Source: CAYRNR01 sp964425605
GTDB lineage: Bacteria > Myxococcota_A > UBA796 > UBA9615 > CAYRNR01
Length of the DNA stretch: 64,000 nt
Assembly: GCA_964425605.1 (NCBI GenBank)
Contig: CAYRNR010000012.1
Coordinates: 1-64,000, forward strand
Direction of reading: 5' to 3'
Part shown: in pieces, positions 40,236-47,557 of the stretch
How positions within the stretch are numbered: the first letter of the stretch is position 1
Layout: every line of letters starts with the position of its first letter
Made by a program: the position numbers and the translations under genes
Notes under the pieces: model-generated
Seen by the model: the letters and a program-made list of their open reading frames with translations, nothing else
Database searches by the model: none
Told to the model about the DNA's origin: nothing

Positions 40236-42017
40236 ATGTCCGACAGTCCACGAACCCACCGACCCCCTGGCATGCGCCGCGCGCGGGTGCGGCGATTCCT
40301 GTTCCGCGTGCGTTGGCCCTTCATCGGGCTGTGCTTCGTGACGGCCCTGGCGCTGGGGTACGTGGGCTTCTGGACCCTGTTCCGCGGCGACCCGAACCTG
40401 GGGCCGGCGGACTACCTGTACTACGCCGTGTTGCTGTTCGCCCTGGAGTACAGCGGCGGCCACGAGCCGGTGAACCTGGCGCTGCACGTGGCGCGGTTCA
40501 TGGCGCCTGCCACGGCCGCGTATGCGGCCATCCGCGCGGTGATGCTGCTGTTCGACGAGCAGCTCGAGCGGTTGATGCTACGGTTCTCGAGCCATCACGT
40601 GGTCATCTGCGGCCTGGGCAAGCATGGGTTGCAGCTGGCGCGCGAGTTCCACGCCGCGGGCCGCCGCGTGGTCGTCATCGAGCCCGACGAGGGCAACCCC
40701 AACCTCGCCTTCTGTGACGAGCACGGGGTGGTCTCCATCATCGGCGACGCCCGCAGCTCCGAGACGCTGCGCCTGGCCAACATCGCCCGCGCGGCGCGGC
40801 TGGTCGCCGTGTGCGGCGACGACGACGTCAACCTCGGCATCGCGGTGAGCGTCCACCAGTCCCTCGTGGACGTCCCACGGCGCGAACCCCTGCTGTGCCA
40901 CCTGGCCATCATCGATCCGCGCCTGTGCCACCTGTTCAAGCGCCACCGGATCTTCGGCAACGGCGCGGGCGCGGCCACGGTCGAGGCGTTCAACACCTAC
41001 GAGAACGCCGCGCGGCTGCTGCTGCGCGACCACCCCCTGGACCAGGCCCTGAAGGGGCCAGCCGATCCCCGCCGCGTGCACCTGGTGCTCGTCGGGTTCG
41101 GCAAGATGGGCCAGAGCGTCGCCCTGCAGGCCGCCAAGATCGGCCACTTCGCCAGCGGCGCCCGCCTCGGCATCACCGCCATCGACCCGGCCATGGGCGC
41201 CCGCGAGCTCGCGTTCCTCACCCAGCAGCCGGGCTTCGACTCCGTGTGTGATCTGGAGCTGCTCGGCCCGGAGTGCACCGATCCCATCGTGCTGGCCCGG
41301 CTGCGCGAGATCGCCGCCGATCTCGGCGCGGTCAGCCGGTTCGTGGTCTGCCTCGACTCCGACGCCCCCTCCCTCGTGACCGGCCTGGAGCTGCTGGACC
41401 GCGTGGAGGGGCTGCCTCGCCCGATCTTCGCCCGCATGAGCGGCGTCGGCGGCCTGACCTCCCTGGTCCCGGGGGACAACGGCGCGGACGCCGCCGACCT
41501 CGTCCCGTTCGGCCTGATCTCCCAGACCTGTAGCCGCGAGCTGCTCGTGGTGCGGCCCCTCGACACCCAGGCCCGCGTCATCCACGAGGACGGCGCCAAC
41601 ACCGCCACGGCGACCACGTCGTTCGCCTCCGACGTCGAGTTCGCCCACACCCGGTGGGAGGACCTCCCCGAGTCCGCGCGCGACGAGCACCGCCAGCAGG
41701 CCGACCACATCGACGTCAAGCTCCGCGCCATCGACGCCGAGGTCGTGCCCTCGGCCCGCGCAGCCACCTACCCCTTCGAGTTCACCGACGACGAGATCGA
41801 CCTCCTCGCGCGGATGGAGCACGAGCGCTGGGCCGCCCAGCAGGCCTTGGCCGAGTGGCGCCTCACCGACCACGAAACCGCCCTGTTCGACACCGCCTGC
41901 CACGTGGTGCCCTGGGCGAACCTCGACGACGACGACCAGGACGTCTTCCGCGAGGCCGTGCGGCGGATCCCGGCGCTGGTGACCGCCGCGGGGGGAGGGA
42001 TACGACGGGTCTCGTGA
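40236..42017 (+). CDS. TrkA-N (RCK-like) channel-like protein with C-terminal RyR domain
   Basis: 593 residues. Two membrane helices at the N-terminus (PFIGLCFVTALALGYVGFW; FMAPATAAYAAIRAVMLLF) surround a short loop without a TxGYG potassium filter. Then come two Rossmann NAD-binding domains (HVVICGLGKHGLQLAREFH, about 123; VHLVLVGFGKMGQSVALQAA, about 285). The C-terminus (EFTDDEIDLLARMEHERW…) is an RyR domain, named for ryanodine receptors and found in bacteria with Rossmann-type nucleotide sensors. It is probably a nucleotide-gated ion channel or membrane signalling protein. There is no clear Shine-Dalgarno; a TAGTAT lies at 40210. The GNAT gene follows 24 nt downstream. Confidence 0.82.
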   Translation: MSDSPRTHRPPGMRRARVRRFLFRVRWPFIGLCFVTALALGYVGFWTLFRGDPNLGPADYLYYAVLLFALEYSGGHEPVNLALHVARFMAPATAAYAAIRAVMLLFDEQLERLMLRFSSHHVVICGLGKHGLQLAREFHAAGRRVVVIEPDEGNPNLAFCDEHGVVSIIGDARSSETLRLANIARAARLVAVCGDDDVNLGIAVSVHQSLVDVPRREPLLCHLAIIDPRLCHLFKRHRIFGNGAGAATVEAFNTYENAARLLLRDHPLDQALKGPADPRRVHLVLVGFGKMGQSVALQAAKIGHFASGARLGITAIDPAMGARELAFLTQQPGFDSVCDLELLGPECTDPIVLARLREIAADLGAVSRFVVCLDSDAPSLVTGLELLDRVEGLPRPIFARMSGVGGLTSLVPGDNGADAADLVPFGLISQTCSRELLVVRPLDTQARVIHEDGANTATATTSFASDVEFAHTRWEDLPESARDEHRQQADHIDVKLRAIDAEVVPSARAATYPFEFTDDEIDLLARMEHERWAAQQALAEWRLTDHETALFDTACHVVPWANLDDDDQDVFREAVRRIPALVTAAGGGIRRVS

Positions 42018-42041
42018 GTCCGGGCCCGGGAGGGAATCGCC

Positions 42042-42599
42042 ATGCTCGAAGGCCAGCTCATCAACCTGCGGCTCGTCCGCGAGGCCGACATCGACGAGAT
42101 CATCGAACTCACCAACCGCATGGCCGACAAGGGGCCGCACTACCCGATCCAGCTCCACACCGCCACGGCGTTTCGCAAGCAGCTCGCCGAGGACGGCATG
42201 TGGGGCGAGGACAGCGGCGTGCTCCTCATCGAGGACAAGGACCACCGCGTCCTCGGCTACATCACCTTCTTCCCCTCCCACCCCCACGATCCCGGCATCG
42301 AGGTCGGCTACGCCATCTACCGCCCCGCCGACCGCGGCCACGGCGCCATGACCGAGGCCCTTCGCATCTTCAGCGCCTACCTCTACGACCTCAAGCCCAT
42401 CGCCCGCCTCCAGATCGCCACCCACGTGGACAACCTCGCCAGCCAGCGCGTCGCCGAGAAGGTCGGCTACATCCGCGAGGGTGTCCTGCGCAAGGCCTGG
42501 TTCCTGCGCGGCGAGTACACGGATCTGGTGCAGTTTTCGCTGCTGCGCGATGAGTGCCCGTCGCTGGAGGAGGTCGTCCCGCGGGCCGCGGATTCGTAG
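42042..42599 (+). CDS. GNAT N-acetyltransferase, RimJ/RimL type
   Basis: 185 residues. LRLVREADIDEIIELTN starts the fold. The acetyl-CoA-binding region is YAIYRPADRGHGAMTEALRI, followed by ARLQIATHVDNLASQRVAEKVGYIREG, which carries the typical N-x-x-S strand and the final GF/GY-x-x-E-G motif of the RimJ/RimL family. This family acetylates protein N-termini or small amines; the substrate is unknown here. GGGAGGG precedes the ATG. It may be co-transcribed with the channel-like gene upstream. Confidence 0.88.
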   Translation: MLEGQLINLRLVREADIDEIIELTNRMADKGPHYPIQLHTATAFRKQLAEDGMWGEDSGVLLIEDKDHRVLGYITFFPSHPHDPGIEVGYAIYRPADRGHGAMTEALRIFSAYLYDLKPIARLQIATHVDNLASQRVAEKVGYIREGVLRKAWFLRGEYTDLVQFSLLRDECPSLEEVVPRAADS

Positions 42600-42672
42600 G
42601 CTGGAAGAGTACGAAGACCGGAGTCGCCGCGTGGACCTCGCGCTTGGCAGGGCGTCCGGGCGAGGATTGCCG

Positions 42673-42678
42673 TAGACT
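42673..42678 (+). promoter_or_regulatory. TAGACT -10-like element, possible leaderless start
   Basis: TAGACT ends 6 nt before the ATG at 42685, a gene with no evident ribosome-binding site. Transcription would start at or next to the ATG. Confidence 0.35.
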
Positions 42679-42684
42679 GTGGGT

Positions 42685-42948
42685 ATGGGACGCTCTGCCA
42701 CCGACGACACCTCCGCCGAGGCCAGACAGATCCTCGTCGAAGGCTACCGCAGCATGAGTCCGGCCCTGAAGCTGCGGCGGGTCGTCGAACTCACCCACGC
42801 CGTCCAGCAGATGGCGATCTCGCGCATCCGGGCGGCTCACCCGGAGGCAGACGACCGCGAGATCAAGCTGAGATTGGCCTCCTTGTGGCTGCCCGCTGAC
42901 CTGATGAGGGATGCTTTCGACTGGGATCCCGAGGTCGAAGGGTACTGA
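42685..42948 (+). CDS. Conserved small protein paired with nucleotidyltransferase
   Basis: 87 residues. The core is MSPALKLRRVVELTHAVQQM, then RIRAAHPEADDREIKLRLAS and LWLPADLMRDAFDWDP. Proteins of this pattern are widespread immediately upstream of MNT/AbiEii-like nucleotidyltransferases and are probably their partner or antitoxin. All-helical, cytoplasmic. An in-frame GTG lies 6 nt upstream; the ATG is used because TAGACT is placed as a -10 just before it. The stop is 5 nt before the next GTG start. Confidence 0.75.
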   Translation: MGRSATDDTSAEARQILVEGYRSMSPALKLRRVVELTHAVQQMAISRIRAAHPEADDREIKLRLASLWLPADLMRDAFDWDPEVEGY

Positions 42949-42953
42949 ACGCC

Positions 42954-43529
42954 GTGCTCGCCGAGCCCCTGGTCGTCACACTGGAGGTCGGTGAGGTCCT
43001 CGATGGCCTGGGTGTCCCCTGGGTCGTCGGCGGCTCGGTTGCCTCCTCGCTGCACGGCATCCCCCGTAGCACGCAGGACGTGGACATCGTCGCCGACCTG
43101 GATGCATCGCATGTGGAGCCGCTCGTCCGGTCACTGCAGGACAGGTTCTACGTCGATCACGACGCCGTGATGTCCGCAGTTCGCACCCGCGGATCGTGCA
43201 ACCTCATCCACCTCGCCACCATGACCAAGATCGACGTCTTCGTGGCGAAGCGCGACGCCCTGTCACGCAGCCAGCTACGGCGACGTCAACTCCACACGGT
43301 AGACGTGGGAGCAGTCCTCCCCCTGACCAGCCCCGAAGACGTCGTCCTCCAGAAGCTGTCGTGGTATCGCAAGGGCGGTGGCATCTCGCAGCGCCAGTGG
43401 GCAGACGTCCTCGGCGTACTCCGAGTTCGCAGCGAGGATCTGGACCTGGAGTACCTACGCGTTGCAGCCACGCGGGAGGACCTGGCGAGGTTGCTGGAAG
43501 AGGCGATTGCCGAGGCGCGGGGGAGCTGA
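42954..43529 (+). CDS. Nucleotidyltransferase-fold protein (toxin-like)
   Basis: 191 residues from GTG. The NTase core is WVVGGSVASSLHGIPRSTQD then VDIVADL, giving the GGS…DxD pattern, and a third acidic residue is likely in TKIDVFVAKRD. The C-terminal PEDVVLQKLSWYRKGGGIS and QRQWADVLGVL is typical of the AbiEii/COG1665-like group. Such proteins nucleotidylate tRNA or partner proteins in toxin-antitoxin or anti-phage modules. Paired with the small upstream gene (5-nt gap), it is probably a two-gene addiction or defence cassette. Function inferred. Confidence 0.8.
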   Translation: MLAEPLVVTLEVGEVLDGLGVPWVVGGSVASSLHGIPRSTQDVDIVADLDASHVEPLVRSLQDRFYVDHDAVMSAVRTRGSCNLIHLATMTKIDVFVAKRDALSRSQLRRRQLHTVDVGAVLPLTSPEDVVLQKLSWYRKGGGISQRQWADVLGVLRVRSEDLDLEYLRVAATREDLARLLEEAIAEARGS

Positions 43530-43604
43530 GACAGCGGGGGTTCGAGGATGGTGCGGCCAGCAGCCTCCGACCCCGCGACCTACAGATTCGTAGATACTCC
43601 CTCC

Positions 43605-44114
43605 ATGACTCCGATCCACCTACTCCAGCGCCGCCTCCACCGCCTCGCCGATCCCTCCAAGAAGGCCTGGTGGGAGGCCTACCTCAAGGGGGCCATCGGC
43701 TTCCGCGGGGTGCCCATGGCCGGCGTCCGGCGTGAGGTCGCGGCCTGGTTGCCCGCCGAGGGGAGGGTGGCGCTGGCGTTGCTCGTGCGCGAGGGCTCGG
43801 TGCTGGCGCCGTCCCTCGCGTCGTGGCGCGACGGCTTCACGCTGTGGCAGCGGCGCGCGGCGATCGTCGCCTTCGTCAAGCTCGCCCCGCGCGGTGACGA
43901 CAACTGGCCCGGGTTCACCGACGCTCTCCTGGAATCCTGCGCGTCCAACGTGCTGGACGAGGCCCGCTTCTCGCAGACCGGCGTGGGCTGGGTGCTGAGG
44001 GAGCTGAGCAAGGCAGATCCTGCGCGCGTCGAGGCATTCGCGGTCGATCACCCCCTGTCCACCGAGGCGCGCAGGATGGCCCTGGCCAAGATCACCGGCC
44101 GCGGCCGCCGTTGA
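43605..44114 (+). CDS. Shortened AlkD-like HEAT-repeat protein
   Basis: 169 residues, compared with ~230 in AlkD alkylpurine DNA glycosylases. The N-terminus matches AlkD (DPSKKAWWEAYLKGAIGFRG, VPMAGVRREV). The C-terminal half also matches (LWQRRAAIVAF, FSQTGVGWVLRELSKADP, STEARRMALAKI). The middle helices that carry the catalytic Asp and neighbouring Trp of AlkD (WWDxVD segment) are absent: only about 20 residues link the two halves. The frame is open, so this is an internal deletion rather than a frameshift. It may be inactive or a DNA-structure-binding variant, as for AlkF/AlkD2-like proteins. A longer start at 43548 is possible. Confidence 0.75.
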   Translation: MTPIHLLQRRLHRLADPSKKAWWEAYLKGAIGFRGVPMAGVRREVAAWLPAEGRVALALLVREGSVLAPSLASWRDGFTLWQRRAAIVAFVKLAPRGDDNWPGFTDALLESCASNVLDEARFSQTGVGWVLRELSKADPARVEAFAVDHPLSTEARRMALAKITGRGRR

Positions 44115-44123
44115 CGCCGCGGC

Positions 44124-44399
44124 TCAGTCGAACGTGTAGTGCTTGCGGATCGGGCTCGTGACCTTCCAGGTGCACGACATGCCCCGCGGGAACGTCACCA
44201 GATCGCCCACCCCCACGGTCACCGGCTCGCCGCCGTCCGGTGTCACGGTGACCTGGCCCTCGAGGATGTAGCAGGTCTCGTCGGCGTCGTAGGTCCAGGG
44301 GAACTCGGAGTTCTCGCACGTCCAGATGGGCCAGGAGCGCACCCCCTTGGTGGACAGGACGGACTCTTCGGGGGCTTTGACGACGGTGATCTTGCTCAT
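44124..44399 (-). CDS. Small cupin (EutQ/DUF861-like)
   Basis: 91 residues, one cupin barrel: WPIWTCENSEFPWTYDADET, CYILEGQVTVTPDGGEPVTV, GVGDLVTFPRGMSCTWKV. The first cupin motif lacks the HxH of metal enzymes, and only scattered acidic residues remain, so metal-dependent catalysis is unlikely. The ATG at 44399 has GGAGCCGACC. Longer in-frame starts at 44411 and 44441 lack a site. It is convergent with the AlkD-like gene (9-nt gap). Confidence 0.8.
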   Translation of the reverse strand: MSKITVVKAPEESVLSTKGVRSWPIWTCENSEFPWTYDADETCYILEGQVTVTPDGGEPVTVGVGDLVTFPRGMSCTWKVTSPIRKHYTFD

Positions 44400-44549
44400 G
44401 GTCGGCTCCATGTTGGACCCCGCCATTGTAGTCGCCGGCACAAAAACGCACCCCCCCTGATCACTCCTGACACAAGGCTGTCAGGAGGGGTGGTCCATGC
44501 TCCCCCCATCGCGTCGGCGACGACCCCCGGCGCCCAGGAGGAGAGACCC

Positions 44550-44948
44550 ATGCACAGCAACCGCATCGTTCCTTTGTTGACCTTCCCCGAGCTCGCCGAG
44601 CTCAAGTCCTTCTACGTGGATCGCCTCGGCTTCGAGGTGACCTTCGACGCGCCCATGTACCTGGGCCTGCGGTCGCCGGGCGACGGCGGCGTGGAGATCG
44701 GCTTCATGACGCCGGACAGTGACGCCGAACCCAACTTCGAAGGCAAGGGCCTGACCCTGTGCCTGTACGTGGACGACGTGGACGCGTCCCACGCCGAGAT
44801 GGTCGAGCGCGACGTGCCCATCCTCCAGCCCCCCGAGGACAAACCCTGGGGCGATCGCTGCTGCGTGGCCCGAGACCCCGCCGGCGTGATGCTGTACGTG
44901 GCCCAGCCCATCGAGGCGCAGCCGGAGTTCCAGCAGTACGTCCCCTGA
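44550..44948 (+). CDS. VOC/glyoxalase-family protein
   Basis: 132 residues. Single VOC unit: RIVPLLTFPELAELKSFYVD, RLGFEVTFDAPMYLGLRSPG, LTLCLYVDDVDASHAEM and WGDRCCVARDPAGVMLYVAQ. The paired beta-alpha-beta-beta-beta units imply a dimeric barrel. The metal ligands of glyoxalase I or dioxygenases are not conserved, so a bleomycin/antibiotic-resistance-type binding protein is as likely as an enzyme. AGGAGGAGAGACCC precedes the ATG. It lies 27 nt upstream of a WYL regulator; VOC genes are often adjacent to such regulators. An in-frame extension upstream runs over the divergent cupin and is discarded. Confidence 0.85.
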   Translation: MHSNRIVPLLTFPELAELKSFYVDRLGFEVTFDAPMYLGLRSPGDGGVEIGFMTPDSDAEPNFEGKGLTLCLYVDDVDASHAEMVERDVPILQPPEDKPWGDRCCVARDPAGVMLYVAQPIEAQPEFQQYVP

Positions 44949-44975
44949 GGGGGGAGATGAGGCAAACTACTCTCC

Positions 44976-45659
44976 ATGCGCCGAGCCGACCGCCTCTTCC
45001 AGCTGATCCAGCTCCTGCGCCGCCGCCGCGTCGTCACCGCCGCCTACCTGGCGCATCGCCTGGAGGTCTCGGAGCGGACCGTGTACCGCGACGTGCGGGA
45101 CCTGATGCGCTCCGGCGTCCCCATCCAGGGTGAGGCCGGCGTGGGGTACTCCCTCTCGCGGAGCTTCGACCTGCCGCCGCTGATGTTCACCGAGGACGAG
45201 ATCGAGGCGCTGGTGCTCGGCGCGCGCGTGGTCCGCTCCTGGGCCGATCCAGCCCTGGCCGGCGCGGCCGGCGACGCCCTGGACAAGATCGAGACGGTCC
45301 TCCCCGCGCACCTGAAAGAACGCGTCGCCAGCTCGGCGCTGTTCGCGCTCAACTTCGACCAGACCGACGAGACCACCGACGCCCTCGCCGTGCTGCGCGC
45401 GGCCGTGCGAGACCGCACCAAGGTCCGGTTCGCGTACGAGCGCGGCGACGGCACGCCCTCGTCCCGCACGGTCCGCCCGCTGAGCCTGTCGTTCGTGGCG
45501 CCCCGCTGGTGGCTGTCGGGCTGGTGCGAGCTGCGCGAGGACTTCCGAACGTTCCGCGTCGATCGCATGTCCGATCTGGCCGCCCTGGACGAGCGGTTCG
45601 CGTCCGAGCCGGGCCGCACCCTGGCCGATTTCCTTGCCCGGGTGCACGAGGAGACCTGA
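44976..45659 (+). CDS. HTH-WYL transcriptional regulator (YafY-type)
   Basis: 227 residues. It has an N-terminal winged HTH of the DeoR/HTH_11 class (RLFQLIQLLRRRRVVTAAYL, EVSERTVYRDVRDLM) and a C-terminal WYL domain with the modified signature RPLSLSFVAPRWWLSGWCEL, followed by REDFRTFRVDRM. WYL domains sense ligands such as nucleotides or oligonucleotides. The domains are complete, though the WYL motif itself reads WWL. It probably regulates the adjacent VOC gene. The stop overlaps the next start by 1 nt (TGATG). Confidence 0.88.
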   Translation: MRRADRLFQLIQLLRRRRVVTAAYLAHRLEVSERTVYRDVRDLMRSGVPIQGEAGVGYSLSRSFDLPPLMFTEDEIEALVLGARVVRSWADPALAGAAGDALDKIETVLPAHLKERVASSALFALNFDQTDETTDALAVLRAAVRDRTKVRFAYERGDGTPSSRTVRPLSLSFVAPRWWLSGWCELREDFRTFRVDRMSDLAALDERFASEPGRTLADFLARVHEET

Positions 45660-46624
45660 TGAGCCCCCCCGTCGACATCCTGCTCGCCGTTGACGAACCC
45701 TGGGTCCGCTACCGCACGCGGGTCGACCTCCTGGGCGCGCCCCGCGACGATCCCGAGGTGAAGGCCGATCGCGCCGCCTCGCTGGCCCATCCCCTCGTCC
45801 GCGCCCAGATCGACCTCGCCCTGTCCTGGCCCGGGCCCGTGCTCAAGCGCCACAACCAGGCCAATCATCCACTCCACGCGCTGGGGCTGGCCGCCGATCT
45901 CGGTCTGACCGGCCAGGACGACGAGGGCCGGGAGCTGGCCGATCGACTCCTGGCCCGCTGCGGCGACGACGGCCTCCCGTGCAGCTGGATCGAGGTCCCC
46001 AAGGCGTTCAAGGGGACGGGTGAGCCCGCGTGGGACTGGATGTTGTGCGACGCCCCCCTGTTGCTGGACGCGGCCCAGCGGCTGGGTGCGGCGGGCGACG
46101 AGCGGGTCCTCGCCGGGCTGGATGCCCTGTGCTCCCTGTCACGCGACGGTGGCTGGGGATGTGCCTCGACCGTCCCGCGCTTCCGCGGCCCCGGCCGCAA
46201 GGCCGATCCCTGTCCCTACGCCAACCTGGTCTCGCTGCGCGCCGTGTCCCGGTCCGCCCGGCACCGGGACAGCCCCGCCGCCCGCGCCGGTGCCGAGGCC
46301 CTCCTCGGCCACTGGGAACGCCGGGGCGAGCGCAAGCTGTACATGTTCGGCATCGGCACGACCTTCCAGCGCCTCAAGTACCCCCTCGTCTGGTACGACC
46401 TGCTCCACGTCCTCGACGTGCTGACACGGTTCGAGTGGACGCACGGGGATCCCCGCCTCCTCGAGATGCTCGACCTGCTCGCCGGCAAGGGCGACGAGAC
46501 CGGCCAGTACACGCCCGAGTCGGTGTGGATGGCGTTCAAGGGCTTCGACTTCACCCAGAAGCGCGGCCCGAGCCCGATGCTCACGGTGGCCGCCTGGCGG
46601 ATCCGGCAGCGCGTCGCGGCCTGA
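45659..46624 (+). CDS. (alpha/alpha)-toroid protein, prenyltransferase-cyclase-like
   Basis: 321 residues. Repeated helical pairs with D-G-G-W-type turns (SLSRDGGWGCASTVPRFRGP, HPLHALGLAADLGL, KYPLVWYDLLHVLDVLTRFE) resemble squalene-cyclase/prenyltransferase toroids, without the DxDD or QW-motif set needed for terpene cyclisation. Another protein with the same plan is at 60921-61853. It starts within the WYL gene stop (1-nt overlap), so it belongs to the VOC-WYL transcript. Biochemical role unknown. Confidence 0.7.
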   Translation: MSPPVDILLAVDEPWVRYRTRVDLLGAPRDDPEVKADRAASLAHPLVRAQIDLALSWPGPVLKRHNQANHPLHALGLAADLGLTGQDDEGRELADRLLARCGDDGLPCSWIEVPKAFKGTGEPAWDWMLCDAPLLLDAAQRLGAAGDERVLAGLDALCSLSRDGGWGCASTVPRFRGPGRKADPCPYANLVSLRAVSRSARHRDSPAARAGAEALLGHWERRGERKLYMFGIGTTFQRLKYPLVWYDLLHVLDVLTRFEWTHGDPRLLEMLDLLAGKGDETGQYTPESVWMAFKGFDFTQKRGPSPMLTVAAWRIRQRVAA

Positions 46625-46687
46625 CGATCCGGATTTGCCGCGACGCCGATCGTGTCTATGGTTCCCCGAACACCACGGGGAGCAGCC

Positions 46688-47539
46688 ATGACCGACGCCA
46701 TCCGATCCGCCGAGGACTTCCGCCACGTGGACCTCGCCCCCCTGGGCAAGCGCGTCCTGCGCCTGGGCGTGGCCGGCAACTACGGTCTGACCGAGGCGGG
46801 CTACCACCACGCCGCCTCCCGGGGCGTCAACTTCTGGGAGTGGACCGCCCGCATGAAGGCCGGGACCGCCGCCTTGCGCGACATCCTGAAGAGGGACCGC
46901 GAGGGGCACGTCGTGGCCATGATGGGCATGGCCATGCTCCCCGGAGGCGCGCGCCGCGACGTGGAGAAGATCCTCCGGGCGCTCGACATCGAGTACCTCG
47001 ACATCTTCCAGCTGTCCTGGCTCGGCCGCACGTCGTTCTTCACGTCCGGCATCCAGGACTCCCTGTTGAAGCTCAAGGAGGAGGGCCTCGTCCGCGCCGT
47101 CGGCACCAGCATTCACGACCGCAAGCGCGCCGGAGAGCTCGCGCGGGACTCCATCCTCGACGAGCTGATGATCCGCTACAACGCCGCCCACCCCGGCGCC
47201 GAACAGGACATCTTCCCCCACCTCCATCACCGCAACCCCATGCTCGTGAGCTACACCGCCACGTCGTGGCGCCAGCTCCTCAAGCCGCTCGAGGGCATCG
47301 ACATGCCGCCGTGGCCCGGCGCCGATCCGGTACCGCCGCCGCTCACGGCCGCCCTGTGCTACCGCTTCGTCCTGTCGTCGCCCCACGTGGACGTGGCGCT
47401 CACCGGTCCCGCCGATGTCGATCAGCTCAACGAGAACCTCGACGCCCTCGACCACGGCCCGTTGACCCCGGAGGAGGACGCCTGGGTGCGCGAGTACGGT
47501 CGGAAGGTGGCGGGGAAGAAGAAGATCCCGTTCATGTAG
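46688..47539 (+). CDS. Aldo/keto-reductase-fold protein lacking the catalytic tetrad
   Basis: 283 residues, an AKR barrel: LAPLGKRVLRLGVAGNYGLT, DVEKILRALDIEYLDIFQLS, SLLKLKEEGLVRAVGTSIHD. The positions of the tetrad appear substituted. The usual DTAxxYG segment reads FWEWTARMKAG (no Tyr), the usual Lys strand reads GHVVAMMGMAM, and the usual His of LHW/LYxxH reads FQLSWLG. NADP-binding phosphate-loop residues near the C-terminus are also atypical. It is therefore probably a non-canonical or non-catalytic AKR. GGGGAGCAGCC precedes the ATG. Convergent with the reductase downstream. Confidence 0.75.
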   Translation: MTDAIRSAEDFRHVDLAPLGKRVLRLGVAGNYGLTEAGYHHAASRGVNFWEWTARMKAGTAALRDILKRDREGHVVAMMGMAMLPGGARRDVEKILRALDIEYLDIFQLSWLGRTSFFTSGIQDSLLKLKEEGLVRAVGTSIHDRKRAGELARDSILDELMIRYNAAHPGAEQDIFPHLHHRNPMLVSYTATSWRQLLKPLEGIDMPPWPGADPVPPPLTAALCYRFVLSSPHVDVALTGPADVDQLNENLDALDHGPLTPEEDAWVREYGRKVAGKKKIPFM

Positions 47540-47557
47540 GGAGCCCCAGCGCGCGAG

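Noticed and set aside
36958..40251. 1097-residue minus-strand open frame
   Set aside because: Antisense to the barrel protein and out of frame with the esterase; low-complexity Gly/Arg/Val text typical of GC-rich shadows.
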